Assembly (NCBI GenBank): GCA_947626045.1
Contig: CANQQS010000002.1
Location: 1-59,371, forward strand
Length of the DNA: 59,371 nucleotides
Source: an uncultured Clostridia bacterium
GTDB lineage: Bacteria > Bacillota > Clostridia > UBA1381
Direction of reading: 5' to 3'
A model generated the notes under the pieces. The model saw only the letters and a list, made by a program, of their open reading frames with translations. It did not search any database and was not told the DNA's origin. The stretch's first letter is position 1. The number at the start of each line of letters is the position of its first letter. Positions 33,194-42,288 of this stretch are shown here, in pieces. The position numbers and the translations under genes were made by a program.

Positions 33194-34510
33194 TTATTCC
33201 CCGTTTTTCAGTTCCTCAAATTTCGCCGCCATGGTCGGATTGTTTTTTGTGAGCTTTTTTATCGTAAGCTCCTGCGCCTTGTTGTTCGCAAGACGCAGAT
33301 TGTTCTCCGACGACAGCAGTGCGTCCTTCGTTTTCTGCAGATGGTCTATTGTTTTGTCGATCTCCTCGATGGCTTTATTGAACTTTTGACTCGCCAGATT
33401 GTAGTTGCGCTCGAACCTGTCTTTAAAATCGTTCATATCCGCCTCAAAATTGGAAATATCTATATTCTGATTGCGTATAACGCTCAGCTCCTGCCTATAC
33501 GAGAGAGAGTTAAGCGCGGCGTTTCTCAAAAGCGTTATCATCGGCACGAAAAACTGCGGGCGTATCACGTACATTTTCGGGTAGCGGTGCGACATATCGA
33601 CTATGCCGGTGTTGTAAAGCTCACTGTCCGCCTCCAAAAGCGACACAAGCACGGCGTACTCGCAGCCCTTTTCGTTCCTGTCCTTGTCAAGCTCCTTTAA
33701 GAAATCCTCGTTCCTGTGCTTTGTCGCGGTTTTGTCGGCTTCGTTTTTCATTTCGAACATAATCGAGATAAATTCCGTACCGTCCTCCGCCGATTCGCGG
33801 AAAATAAAATCACCCTTGCTGCCTGTTCTCGCGTCGTTGTCCTTTTCAAAATACGCGTTCTTAAAGCCCGCGGCGCGGAGCTTGTTAAACTCCGTTTCAC
33901 AGTGCTGCTCGAGGCTTTCGCCTATCATCTTCGTGGACTGGCGCGCCTTGAAATCCCTGTAATACGCTATCTGCTCGTCCTTGTCCTTTAATTTGTCCTC
34001 GTAGCTTTCCTTGAGCGTCTTTTCACGGAGCGCGGCTGTCTTGTCGTTCGTTTCTATCCGACCGTTAAGCAGCGTTATTTCCTCACGCTGCTTTGAAATC
34101 TCCTTATCCTTTTGTGCGACCGCCTCGCTTACGGCGAGCTTTGTCTGCGCTTCGAGTATGCCGAGCTTTGATTTAAGCGCGTTTATTTCCTCGTTTTTTG
34201 CCGAAATTTCCTTATCCTTGACCGACACCGCCTCGTTTACCTCAATGCGCGTGCGATCCTCGCCCGACTTTAGCTGCGACGTTAATTTCGCTATTTCCGC
34301 GTCCTTCGCGGCTATTTTTTCGTTAAGCTCACTCTCCGTTTCCGTTTTCGCAAGCTTTACGGCTGTATCCTTTTCACGCTCGAACTGCGCCGTCCGCTCG
34401 CTTATTTCCTTCGCAAACTCCTCGTTGCGCACCTGACGCGCTATCGACTCATAGCTCGACTCATCGACCTGGAACACCGAGCCGCAGTTGGGGCATTTTA
34501 TCTCGTACAT
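33194..34510 (-). CDS. DUF2130 protein: coiled coil plus nuclease-like domain
   Basis: A 438-residue protein. The N-terminus has a CPNCGSVF zinc-ribbon half (residues 5-12). Residues ~30-180 are a long coiled coil of alternating K/E heptads, interrupted by repeated (V/A)KDKEIS units. The DUF2130 domain follows (~190-400). It carries [11 protein letters not shown] and [11 protein letters not shown], resembling the D..ExK core of PD-(D/E)XK nucleases. A second coiled coil follows. Nuclease activity is inferred and biological role unknown. Confidence 0.85.
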   Translation of the reverse strand: MYEIKCPNCGSVFQVDESSYESIARQVRNEEFAKEISERTAQFEREKDTAVKLAKTETESELNEKIAAKDAEIAKLTSQLKSGEDRTRIEVNEAVSVKDKEISAKNEEINALKSKLGILEAQTKLAVSEAVAQKDKEISKQREEITLLNGRIETNDKTAALREKTLKESYEDKLKDKDEQIAYYRDFKARQSTKMIGESLEQHCETEFNKLRAAGFKNAYFEKDNDARTGSKGDFIFRESAEDGTEFISIMFEMKNEADKTATKHRNEDFLKELDKDRNEKGCEYAVLVSLLEADSELYNTGIVDMSHRYPKMYVIRPQFFVPMITLLRNAALNSLSYRQELSVIRNQNIDISNFEADMNDFKDRFERNYNLASQKFNKAIEEIDKTIDHLQKTKDALLSSENNLRLANNKAQELTIKKLTKNNPTMAAKFEELKNGE

Positions 34511-34626
34511 ACTTTTTCCTCCGTTTCAAAAATCCTTGCTTTTATTTTAATGCAGCCGCCGAAAATAGTCAATACCTCCGCGCATATACGGCGTGTTTCG
34601 CGAATAAAAAACAAAGGGGTGATATT

Positions 34627-35187
34627 ATGAATTATATCTGGTGCGCGATGATAATCGTATCGCTCGGCGTGTCGGCGGTGAACGGCACGGTCGGCGAAAC
34701 GGTAAACGCTGCGTTCGACGGCGCGAAGGAGTCGGTTTTTGTCGTGCTGTCGTTCGCGGGCGTGATGTGCTTCTGGACGGGAATAATGAAAATCGCGGAA
34801 AAGTCGGGACTCCGGCATAAAGTAAAAAGACTGCTCCGACCGGTGATTTCGTTCCTTTTCCCCGGCGCGGGCGAGGACGCGAAGGGTCACATAGCGATGA
34901 ACATGAGCGCGAATCTACTCGGTATGGGCAACGCCGCGACGCCCGAGGGTATTCTGGCGATGCGCGCGCTCGACCGTGAAAATCCGCGTCCCGAATATGC
35001 GTCGCGGAATATGTGTATGCTCGTTGTGATAAATACCGCGTCGATACAGCTTATTCCGACAACGATAATCGCGCTCCGCGCCGCCGCCGGTTCGGCTGAC
35101 CCGTTTTCGGTCGTGCTGCCCGTGTGGATCGCGTCGTTTACCGCCGCCGCTGTGGCTACATTGTCGGCTCGATTTTGGTTGAAGTAA
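34627..35187 (+). CDS. spmA: Spore maturation protein A
   Basis: A 186-residue membrane protein of the nucleoside-recognition (Gate) family, needed in Bacillus for spore core dehydration and heat resistance. FVVLSFAGVMCFWTGIMKIAEKSG and the conserved NMSANLLGMGNAATPEGILAM motif are present, with four or so hydrophobic segments. The start is ATG 34627 behind GGGGTG. spmB follows 218 bp later; the gap is a repeat insertion. Confidence 0.94.
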   Translation: MNYIWCAMIIVSLGVSAVNGTVGETVNAAFDGAKESVFVVLSFAGVMCFWTGIMKIAEKSGLRHKVKRLLRPVISFLFPGAGEDAKGHIAMNMSANLLGMGNAATPEGILAMRALDRENPRPEYASRNMCMLVVINTASIQLIPTTIIALRAAAGSADPFSVVLPVWIASFTAAAVATLSARFWLK

Positions 35188-35204
35188 GGATAGCAGTACG
35201 CGGC

Positions 35205-35385
35205 TCTCGCCGTGAGGCTCCCCTACTAGGGGAGCTGTCACACGTAGTGTGACTGAGGGGTTTGTTCTGATATTAAAACCCCTCCGTCGGCTTCGCCGCC
35301 ACCTCCCCTAATAGGGGAGGCTCACGTAACGCATCCGCTATTTCCGTAGGGGCTGGCGCCCTCGACAGCCCGCATAATCACCGTC
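35205..35385. repeat. Repeat insertion between spmA and spmB
   Basis: A nearly complete CTCCCCTACTAGGGGAG..GTGTGACTGAGGGG / CCCCTCCGTCGGCTTCGCC..CCTCCCCTAATAGGGGAGG palindromic pair, then GTAGGGGCTGGCGCC. It splits a gene pair that is adjacent in other spore formers. Confidence 0.85.
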
Positions 35386-35405
35386 CACAAACAAGGAGGT
35401 ACATC

Positions 35406-35909
35406 ATGACATACGCAATACCCGCGATAATCGCCGCGATCCTCATTATCGCGCTCGTGAAAAAACAAAACACATACGACCTGTTCATCTCCGGCGCGGC
35501 GGACGGTATGAAAATCGCGGCGAACATATTTCCGCCGCTTTTAGCCGCGCTTACCGCCGCGTACATGCTCCGCGCGTCCGGCACGCTCGACCTCATCATA
35601 AATCTGCTCGCACCCGTAACGCGGCTCATACCAGCCGAGGTAATGCCGCTCGCGCTGCTTCGTCCCGTGTCGGGCAGCGGTGCGCTCGGACTTTTGACCG
35701 ACATACTCAAAACCCACGGCGCTGACGGCGACATCGGACGTATCGCGTCCGTAATCATGGGCAGCACCGAAACGACGCTCTACTGCCTCTGCGTGTATTT
35801 CGCCGGAACGCGCGCAAAACACACGCTCCGCGCCCTGCCGTTCGCCGCGGTCGGGGATATCGTGGGAATACTCATGGCTGTTATACTCATAAAACTGTTA
35901 AATTTTTGA
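35406..35909 (+). CDS. spmB: Spore maturation protein B
   Basis: A 167-residue partner of SpmA, same Gate fold. KKQNTYDLFISGAADGMKIA, NIFPPLLAALTAAYMLRASG, the ALLRPVSGSGALGLLTDIL motif and MGSTETTLYCLCVYFAGTR are all conserved SpmB features. Start ATG 35406 behind AAGGAGG. Confidence 0.94.
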   Translation: MTYAIPAIIAAILIIALVKKQNTYDLFISGAADGMKIAANIFPPLLAALTAAYMLRASGTLDLIINLLAPVTRLIPAEVMPLALLRPVSGSGALGLLTDILKTHGADGDIGRIASVIMGSTETTLYCLCVYFAGTRAKHTLRALPFAAVGDIVGILMAVILIKLLNF

Positions 35910-35927
35910 TGAAATTGTATTATCTAC

Positions 35928-35956
35928 TTGCAATACGGACAAATTTTATATATAAT
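35928..35956 (+). promoter_or_regulatory. Promoter of pgk
   Basis: TTGCAA, 17-bp spacer, perfect TATAAT; ~45-base leader. Confidence 0.75.
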
Positions 35957-36004
35957 ATATGATAGAAAAAATGCGGCTGTGCCGCGCGAAAAGGAGATAA
36001 AATT

Positions 36005-37189
36005 ATGTATAACAAAATGACAGTTGAAGATGTGGATGTAAAGGGCAAGAAGGTACTTGTCCGCTGCGATTTCAACGTTCCGCTGGACGCCGACGGCAAC
36101 ATCACGGACGAAAACCGCATAGTGGGCGCGCTCCCTACGATCAAGTATCTCACGGATAACGGCGCGAAGGTTATCCTCTGCTCGCATATGGGCAAGCCCA
36201 AGGGCGAACCCGTTCCCTCGATGTCGCTTGCTCCGGTTGCGAAGAGCCTTTCGGAAAAGCTCGGCAAGGAAGTAGTTTTCGCGGCTGACAATAACGTTGT
36301 CGGCGACAATGCGAAGGCTGCCGTTGCGGCTATGAAGGACGGCGACGTTGTTCTTTTGGAGAACACGCGCTACAGAAAGGAAGAAACAAAGAACGAGGAA
36401 GCGTTCTCGAAGGAGCTTGCCTCGCTTGCCGATTTATTCGTAAATGACGCGTTCGGCACGGCTCACAGAGCGCACTGCTCGAATGTCGGCGTAGCGTCAA
36501 TATTAAAGCCGGCAGTGGCGGGCTATCTTATTGAAAAGGAAATCAATTTCCTCGGCAATGCCGTTAATAACCCCGTAAGACCGCTTGTTGCGATTTTAGG
36601 CGGCAGCAAGGTTTCATCAAAGATCTCGGTTATCGAAAACCTTTTGAAGAAGGTGGACAAGCTCATAATCGGCGGCGGGATGGCGTACACGTTCTTCGCC
36701 GCGCAGGGCAAGACGGTAGGCACGTCGCTGCTCGAGGAGGATTACATCGACTACGCGAAGAAGATGCTCGATGAGGCGGGCGACAAGATTATTCTGCCGA
36801 TTGATACGGTTATCACCGAAAAGTTTGACAACGACGCTCCCTCAAAGGTTGTCGAGGGAAATATCCCCGACGGCTGGATGGGACTCGATATAGGTCCGAA
36901 GTCTGTCGAGCTGTTCAAAAAAGAGCTTGCGGACGCTAAGACGGTCGTTTGGAACGGTCCCATGGGCGTGTTCGAGATGCCGAACTTCGCAAAGGGTACA
37001 AATGAGATCGCCGCGCTTCTCGCTGAACTCGACGCTACGACGATCATCGGCGGCGGCGACAGCGTCGCGGCTGTAAATCAGGCGGGCTTGGGCGATAAGA
37101 TGAGCCACATCTCCACCGGCGGCGGCGCAAGTATGGAATTTTTGGAAGGCAAGGAGTTGCCGGGTATCGCGGCTTTGACGGATAAATAA
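36005..37189 (+). CDS. pgk: Phosphoglycerate kinase
   Basis: A 394-residue glycolytic enzyme that transfers the 1,3-bisphosphoglycerate phosphate to [22 protein letters not shown] and the Gly-rich [13 protein letters not shown] nucleotide loop are intact, as is [16 protein letters not shown]. First gene of a pgk-tpiA-gpmI cluster. Confidence 0.98.
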   Translation: MYNKMTVEDVDVKGKKVLVRCDFNVPLDADGNITDENRIVGALPTIKYLTDNGAKVILCSHMGKPKGEPVPSMSLAPVAKSLSEKLGKEVVFAADNNVVGDNAKAAVAAMKDGDVVLLENTRYRKEETKNEEAFSKELASLADLFVNDAFGTAHRAHCSNVGVASILKPAVAGYLIEKEINFLGNAVNNPVRPLVAILGGSKVSSKISVIENLLKKVDKLIIGGGMAYTFFAAQGKTVGTSLLEEDYIDYAKKMLDEAGDKIILPIDTVITEKFDNDAPSKVVEGNIPDGWMGLDIGPKSVELFKKELADAKTVVWNGPMGVFEMPNFAKGTNEIAALLAELDATTIIGGGDSVAAVNQAGLGDKMSHISTGGGASMEFLEGKELPGIAALTDK

Positions 37190-37214
37190 TTTTGAGTAAA
37201 AAGGAGAATTAACA

Positions 37215-37967
37215 ATGGGAAAATATATAATTGCGGGAAACTGGAAAATGAATAAGCTTCCGTCGGAGACGTACGATTTCGTTAAGGAAGTAGTCGAAGC
37301 GACGAAGGGCGCGACATGCGAGGTAGTATGCTGCACGCCGTACGTGTGCCTCGCTCCGGCGATTGAGGCGGCGAAGGGTACGCACGTAAAAATCGGCGCG
37401 GAAAACCTTCACTACGAGGACAAGGGCGCGTTCACGGGCGAGGTAAGCGCGGATATGCTCGTTGATTTGGGCGTTCAATACGTTATAATGGGTCACAGCG
37501 AGAGACGCGAGTACAATAACGAGACAGACGAAACGGTTAATTTAAAGGCTAAAAAAGCGCTCGAAAAGGGTCTTATTCCTATCGTTTGCTGCGGCGAATC
37601 TTTGGAGCAGCGCGAGGCGGGAATTACTATGGATTGGATCGCTATTCAAATCAAAAAGGCGTTCGCGGGCATAAGCGCGGACGACGCGAAGAAGGTAGTT
37701 ATTGCGTACGAGCCTATCTGGGCGATCGGTACGGGCAAGACCGCGACCGACGAGCAGGCTGAAGAGGTTTGCGGCGCGATAAGAGCGCTTTTGGCTTCGC
37801 TTTATGATGAGGCTACGGCGAAGGAAATCACCATTCAGTACGGCGGCTCGATGAACGCAAAGAACGCGGCAGGGCTTTTGGCGAAGCCCAACATCGACGG
37901 CGGACTTATAGGCGGCGCATCGCTTAAAGCGGCGGATTTCGCGGTTATTACCGGCGCGGCGAAATAA
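37215..37967 (+). CDS. tpiA: Triosephosphate isomerase
   Basis: A 250-residue TIM barrel that interconverts DHAP and GAP. The catalytic residues are visible: Lys in IAGNWKMNK (residue ~12), His in MGHSERR (~95) and Glu in [12 protein letters not shown] (~167). Start ATG 37215 with AAGGAG; 25 bp after pgk. Confidence 0.98.
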   Translation: MGKYIIAGNWKMNKLPSETYDFVKEVVEATKGATCEVVCCTPYVCLAPAIEAAKGTHVKIGAENLHYEDKGAFTGEVSADMLVDLGVQYVIMGHSERREYNNETDETVNLKAKKALEKGLIPIVCCGESLEQREAGITMDWIAIQIKKAFAGISADDAKKVVIAYEPIWAIGTGKTATDEQAEEVCGAIRALLASLYDEATAKEITIQYGGSMNAKNAAGLLAKPNIDGGLIGGASLKAADFAVITGAAK

Positions 37968-37994
37968 ATAGGGATATAAATTATGATTTATGTG

Positions 37995-38245
37995 CGTAAT
38001 GTGGGACGTCGGGGGCGCCGTCCCCTACACCCGTTATTTGTAAAATAGTGCGCCGTAGGGGCTGGCGCCCCCGACAGCCCGTTTCCGTAGGGGCGAACCG
38101 TGTTCGCCCGCATAAACCCCTCAGTCACACTGCGTGTGACAGCTCCCCTAATAGGGGAGCCATACGGCGTGCGGCGCATATCGTGAGCCTCCCCTATTAG
38201 GGGAGGTGTCGGCGAAGCCGACGGAGGGGTTTTACACATATAAAT
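37995..38245. repeat. Repeat block between tpiA and gpmI
   Basis: GACGTCGGGGGCGCCGTCCCCTAC and GTAGGGGCTGGCGCC units, a GTAGGGGCGAACC..TTCGCCCG unit, then a full CCCCTCAGTCACACTGCGTG..CTCCCCTAATAGGGGAG..CCTCCCCTATTAGGGGAGG..CGGAGGGG palindromic element. No gene. Confidence 0.85.
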
Positions 38246-38282
38246 CACAATTTACCTCAATAATCGAAAAGGAGGATTGCAC

Positions 38283-39800
38283 ATGGCAAAGAAACCAACA
38301 GCGTTGATCATCATGGACGGATACGGCATCAACCCGTCGACGGAAGGCAACGCGATAGCGGTTGCGAAGAAGCCGAACCTTGACAAATTCATGGCGACGT
38401 ACCCGCACACGCAATTAAGCGCGAGCGGTCTCGACGTCGGACTGCCCGACGGTCAGATGGGCAACAGCGAGGTCGGTCACACGAATATCGGCGCGGGACG
38501 CGTCGTGTACCAGATGCTCGTCAAGATTACAAAGGACATAAACGACGGTAAAATAAACGACAACAAAGCGCTTTCGGACGCGATGGACAAGGCAAAGGAA
38601 AGCGGCAAGTCGCTCCACCTCATGGGACTTTTGTCCGACGGCGGCGTACACAGCCACAACGAACACCTTTACGGTCTTTTGCGCATGGCGAAAAAGAAGG
38701 GGCTTACAAAGGTCTACGTACACACGTTCCTCGACGGACGTGACGTTCCGCCGTCCTCGGGCGCGGAATACATGGCGCAGCTCGAAAAGGAAATCAAGGA
38801 AATAGGTGTAGGCTCTATCGCGACGATTGCCGGACGCTTTTACGCGATGGACAGAGATTTCGCGTGGGACAGAGTTGAAAAGGCATATGACGCGATCGTG
38901 TTCGGCAAGGGCATACAAGAGGACGACGCGGTCACAGCCGTTAAAAACTCCTATGCAAATGACGTTACGGACGAGTTTGTTGTGCCGACGGTCGTTGACA
39001 AACAGGGACAGGTCAAGGAAGGCGACAGCGTTATCTTCTTCAACTTCCGTCCCGACAGAGCAAGACAGCTTACAAGGACGTTTGTAGACCCCGATTTTGA
39101 CGGGTTCGAGCGAAAATACTTCCCCGTAAACTTCGTCTGCATGACGCAGTACGATGAGTCGATGCCGAACGTGACCGTCGCGTACCCGCCCGAGTCGCTG
39201 CACATGACGTTCGGCGAGTACATAAGCAAAAAGGGCTTGACGCAGCTCCGCATAGCGGAAACACAGAAGTACGCACACGTGACGTTTTTCTTCAACGGCG
39301 GCGAAGAAAAGCAGTTTGAGGGCGAGGACAGAATACTCATAAAGTCGCCCGACGTTGAAACGTTCGACCTAAAGCCCGAAATGAGCGCGTACGAGGTTAC
39401 GGACGCGGTTATTGACGCGATAAACTCCGGCAAATTCGACGTTATAATCCTGAATTACGCCAACTGCGACATGGTAGGTCACACGGGCATAATGGAAGCC
39501 GCGATCAAGGCGGTCGAGGCTGTTGACGAGTGCGTCGGAAGAACGATTGACGCGATACTCAAAAAGGACGGCAAGGCTATTATCACAGCCGACCACGGCA
39601 ACGCGGACTGTCTTATCGACCCCGTCACAAAAGCGCCGTTCACGGCTCACACCACTAACCCCGTTCCGATGATTTTGGTCGGCGCGGGCGATGTTAAGCT
39701 GAAAACAGGTCGTCTTTCAGACCTCTGCCCCACAATGCTGGAGCTTATGAACCTCGAAAAACCCGAGGAAATGACAGGCGAAAGCTTGATTGTAGGATAA
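38283..39800 (+). CDS. gpmI: 2,3-bisphosphoglycerate-independent phosphoglycerate mutase
   Basis: A 505-residue Mn-dependent phosphoglycerate mutase of the alkaline phosphatase superfamily. LIIMDGYGINPSTEGNAIA carries the first metal Asp, GQMGNSEVGHTNIGAGR the catalytic Ser, and TADHGNADCLID the C-terminal metal site. The start is ATG 38283, since AAGGAGG precedes it by 6 bases; TTG 38277 touches the ribosome site. Confidence 0.97.
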   Translation: MAKKPTALIIMDGYGINPSTEGNAIAVAKKPNLDKFMATYPHTQLSASGLDVGLPDGQMGNSEVGHTNIGAGRVVYQMLVKITKDINDGKINDNKALSDAMDKAKESGKSLHLMGLLSDGGVHSHNEHLYGLLRMAKKKGLTKVYVHTFLDGRDVPPSSGAEYMAQLEKEIKEIGVGSIATIAGRFYAMDRDFAWDRVEKAYDAIVFGKGIQEDDAVTAVKNSYANDVTDEFVVPTVVDKQGQVKEGDSVIFFNFRPDRARQLTRTFVDPDFDGFERKYFPVNFVCMTQYDESMPNVTVAYPPESLHMTFGEYISKKGLTQLRIAETQKYAHVTFFFNGGEEKQFEGEDRILIKSPDVETFDLKPEMSAYEVTDAVIDAINSGKFDVIILNYANCDMVGHTGIMEAAIKAVEAVDECVGRTIDAILKKDGKAIITADHGNADCLIDPVTKAPFTAHTTNPVPMILVGAGDVKLKTGRLSDLCPTMLELMNLEKPEEMTGESLIVG

Positions 39801-39805
39801 ATATG

Positions 39806-39836
39806 AAAAGCTGCGGCATAAGCCGCAGCTTTTTTT
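39806..39836 (+). terminator. Terminator after gpmI
   Basis: AAAGCTGCGG / CCGCAGCTTT hairpin with a CATAAG loop, then TTTTTT. Confidence 0.93.
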
Positions 39837-39847
39837 GTAACTAGAAA

Positions 39848-39995
39848 GACCCCCTCTATGAGGGGGTCAAAACTCACTTGTGAGTTTTGGGGGGTGTGCA
39901 TGATTACGCGTAAATTACTCCCCCCCCCCGAAATCAAAGATTTCGACCCTCTCGGAGAGGGGGTCTTGTGGGCGACCGTAAAGGTCGCCCCTACT
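39848..39995. repeat. GACCCCCTC-type repeat with inverted partner
   Basis: GACCCCCTCTATGAGGGGGTC followed by AAAACTCACTTGTGAGTTTT, then a C-run and the reverse CCGAAATCAAAGATTTCG, GACCCTCTCGGAGAGGGGGTC; ends with a GGGCGACCGTAAAGGTCGCCC unit. Confidence 0.8.
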
Positions 39996-40233
39996 TTTTC
40001 AAGATTTAATTTTTTGAACAATATCATTACGTGTTCTTATCATATATTGAAATTCGGCAAAAATCGTGATAAAATGAAAATTGCGCGGGCTTGTACATAC
40101 CCGCGCGGGAAACACACGGATATTACGAAAAAGTACCCGCGTAAAAGGCAGAGATAAAAACGTAAGGACGGTTAGCCGCTTCTTTTCCCACTAAACACGT
40201 TTGTGTTTTAGTTTAGAAAAGGAGCTGATGCTT

Positions 40234-40317
40234 ATGAAAAATAAAGCATTAAAAATAGCTGTCGCGTTATTTACGGCTGCGATTGTTTTCATAGCATTCG
40301 CACCTGCAGCGCGATAA
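40234..40317 (+). CDS. Locus TA-4: 27-residue hydrophobic peptide (candidate type I toxin)
   Basis: ATG 40234 to TAA 40315-40317. The peptide MKNKALKIAVALFTAAIVFI, then AFAPAAR, has a basic start and one hydrophobic helix. It differs from the other three in charge placement and could also pass for a minimal signal-like peptide. Promoter TTGAAA 40047-40052, 17 bp, TAAAAT 40070-40075; the ~150-base leader is heavily paired (GCGCGGG..CCCGCGC). GCTTCTTTTC (40177-40186) can pair with GAAAAGGAGC (40216-40225) and bury the ribosome site. Convergent RNA starts at ~40409. Confidence 0.68.
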   Translation: MKNKALKIAVALFTAAIVFIAFAPAAR

Positions 40318-40409
40318 AAAACCAACCGCCTTGTAGTTTGGTCGCTAAGGCGGTTGTTTAAACAATATTGCTGAAGCGACTAACCGTTTTTACGCTCTGC
40401 CGTTTCTCT
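40315..40409 (-). ncRNA. Locus TA-4: convergent antitoxin RNA (candidate)
   Basis: Minus strand: TTGACA (reverse of 40439-40444), 17 bp, TATAAT (reverse of 40416-40421), a consensus promoter. Terminator stem 40347-40355 with 40324-40332, followed by GGTTTTTT, just past the peptide stop. The RNA start contains GGCAGAGCGTAAAAACGG and TTAGTCGCTTC, homologous in the same sense to GGCAGAGATAAAAACG and TTAGCCGCTTC in the peptide leader. Confidence 0.75.
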
Positions 40410-40453
40410 ATATTTATTATACTATCCATTCTATCTTTTGTCAAGCGTTTGAA

Positions 40454-40963
40454 TTAAATACAGCTTTCACATTCCTCATACATCCTATCTGCGACGTTAA
40501 TCACCCTATCGCCGAGGTCAGCGGCGGTGCGGATAGTCGCGCCGGTACCGCTGCTGTTTAAAATACAGAACGCGATACAGAAAAACGCGTCCTCGATCAT
40601 GCGCATATTCCTTTTCTGCATACAGCCGTCAACGTAATTTGACTCGGTGACGTAAACAATATCGTCGGCGGCGTCAAGCATATCGTCGTAGCGCATTTGC
40701 GACTTTTTATCCCACCGCTTGTTTTGGTCGTAACACGGCAGGTACAGCACGAGCTTAATATGCGGATACAGCTCCCGAAGCTCCGCGATCGTTTCGGCGG
40801 CTATCGTGTCAAAACCGAGCGCGCCGCCGGATATAAAGTAGCGCACGTCGTAATCGTTTATAAGCCTTTCCGCCTCGTCCCAAATTAAATCCTTTATCTC
40901 GTCGATCCTTGCGGCGGGCAGCCGCCTGTGACCGGTAAAAAAGCAAGCACGTATCTTTTCCAA
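40454..40963 (-). CDS. SLOG-fold DUF1273/YpsA-like protein
   Basis: A 169-residue protein starting at TTG 40961-40963 with GGGGTG upstream; an upstream ATG at 41011 lies in the promoter -35 box. IRACFFTGHRRLP, YFISGGALGFDTIAAE and LVLYLPCYDQNKRW are the signature of the DUF1273/SLOG nucleotide-binding family (YpsA-like). In Bacillus YpsA affects cell division; other SLOG proteins sense nucleotide ligands. The C-terminal NSSGTGATIRTAADLG is a second conserved loop. Ligand unknown. Confidence 0.82.
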   Translation of the reverse strand: MEKIRACFFTGHRRLPAARIDEIKDLIWDEAERLINDYDVRYFISGGALGFDTIAAETIAELRELYPHIKLVLYLPCYDQNKRWDKKSQMRYDDMLDAADDIVYVTESNYVDGCMQKRNMRMIEDAFFCIAFCILNSSGTGATIRTAADLGDRVINVADRMYEECESCI

Positions 40964-40982
40964 AACAAAACACCCCGCATAT

Positions 40983-41011
40983 ATTTTACAACATACGCGG
41001 AGCGTTTGCAA
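40983..41011 (-). promoter_or_regulatory. Promoter of the SLOG gene
   Basis: Minus strand TTGCAA, 17-bp spacer, TAAAAT; start ~13 bases before the TTG codon. It overlaps the end of the upstream ger operon. Confidence 0.7.
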
Positions 41012-41014
41012 GCC

Positions 41015-41176
41015 CTATCTCATAAGAAAATACACCGACGCGCCTATCGCGGCGAGCAATATCACAAAAAGTCCGACCGACCCCGCGCCGTTTTTCTCCT
41101 TCGCGGTATAAATCCCGTAGCCGGCGGTTCGCGTCAGACACACCGCGATAACCGGCAGTAAAATCAGCTTTTCCAT
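41015..41176 (-). CDS. 53-residue two-helix membrane protein, candidate GerD-type receptor subunit
   Basis: ATG 41174-41176 to TAG 41015-41017. AAGGAGG lies 8 bases upstream and overlaps the gerC-type stop at 41179. It has two hydrophobic helices (LILLPVIAVCLTRTAGYGIY and SVGLFVILLAAIGASVYFLM) joined by a charged KEKNGAGS turn. Bacillus germinant receptor operons often carry such a two-helix D subunit. Position as fourth gene of the ger operon and topology both fit; the sequence is too short for a firm assignment. Confidence 0.65.
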   Translation of the reverse strand: MEKLILLPVIAVCLTRTAGYGIYTAKEKNGAGSVGLFVILLAAIGASVYFLMR

Positions 41177-41178
41177 AC

Positions 41179-42288
41179 CTAATCCTCCTTCTGCACCATT
41201 CCCGTTTTCTTTATATTAAACTTCACGTCCACCGTTACGGCGTACTCGCTGTAATCGACGGAATTTTTATATTTTTCAAAATCGCCGTACGTCCAAAAAT
41301 TCTTTTTCGCGTGTTCGTCAAGGCGGAAAATGTCGCTCTTATACTCCCTTATAACCTTCTTCATCAGCTCTTCGCTCTCTTTTTTTATATGCTCCTCGCA
41401 CTTTTTCTCAAACTCCTCCGCGCTCTCGTCCGGCTCGTAATCGGGCGGCGCGGAATAAACACTTCCGTTCAGCGTCAAGCCGACATGAATTGACTTGTTT
41501 TTCGTGTCGATCGTATAGCGCGGCTGCTTTTTCTGCGCTATTTTTATCGTCACGGGTTTTTTGAGCGTGTCCTCGTTCTGCAGCGTCATAAAGCCGCCCG
41601 CGAAATCGCGGTCGAGGAATTTGTAAAGCTCCGTCTCGTCGCGCTCAAGCTCGCCGACCATTTTACCGCCCTTGAAAACGGCGCTTTTCGCGTCCTCATT
41701 TTCGGGCGACACAACCGGCAGAACCGTATCGTACTCGCCCGTCTCGATACCGTCGAAAAACACCTTCAGCGTGCCGTGCGGCAGACCGGTCAGCTTGTCC
41801 TTGTCGAAAAACATCTTGTAATACTTCGCCGGATTTGCCTCATTTTCGGGGTTCATGCTTTCAAGATACTCCCTCGCGTTCTCCGACACTGCGAGATACA
41901 CGTCGGGACGCAGTTCCTCACTGTTAATGAACATCTCCGACATGTTTTCCAGTCCTTCCTCCGCGACGGCGCGCGAAAAAATTACCACCTTCGTGTGCGA
42001 CAGAAACAGCTTTTTACTGTCCTTAAGATCAGCCGACGAAACAGCCTCGTAAATATCGCTCGCCTCGACCGTCACATTCTGAACGCCGCTGTCCTCAAGG
42101 TTTATTTCCTCGCCGCCGCTTATCTGCGCGGGATTCGCGTACTGAATTGTGATATTATATTTTCCGTTTTCGCCGCCGTCTATACCGAGCGCGACAATAT
42201 ACGAAAGATCGTTCGGCTCGACGCCGTTGCACGACGCGGTCATAAGAATTACAGCCGCGGAAAAAATTACAGTCAATATTTTTTTCAT
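41179..42288 (-). CDS. gerKC: Spore germination lipoprotein, Ger(x)C family
   Basis: A 369-residue lipoprotein of the germinant receptor. The signal peptide MKKILTVIFSAAVILMTASC has lipobox cysteine C20. PNDLSYIVALGIDGGENGKY and LFLSHTKVVIFSRAVAEEGL are the conserved N-terminal domain, and the C-terminal Ger(x)C domain follows. In spores the C subunit sits on the inner membrane with A and B. It overlaps the B subunit by 4 bp. Confidence 0.9.
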   Translation of the reverse strand: MKKILTVIFSAAVILMTASCNGVEPNDLSYIVALGIDGGENGKYNITIQYANPAQISGGEEINLEDSGVQNVTVEASDIYEAVSSADLKDSKKLFLSHTKVVIFSRAVAEEGLENMSEMFINSEELRPDVYLAVSENAREYLESMNPENEANPAKYYKMFFDKDKLTGLPHGTLKVFFDGIETGEYDTVLPVVSPENEDAKSAVFKGGKMVGELERDETELYKFLDRDFAGGFMTLQNEDTLKKPVTIKIAQKKQPRYTIDTKNKSIHVGLTLNGSVYSAPPDYEPDESAEEFEKKCEEHIKKESEELMKKVIREYKSDIFRLDEHAKKNFWTYGDFEKYKNSVDYSEYAVTVDVKFNIKKTGMVQKED

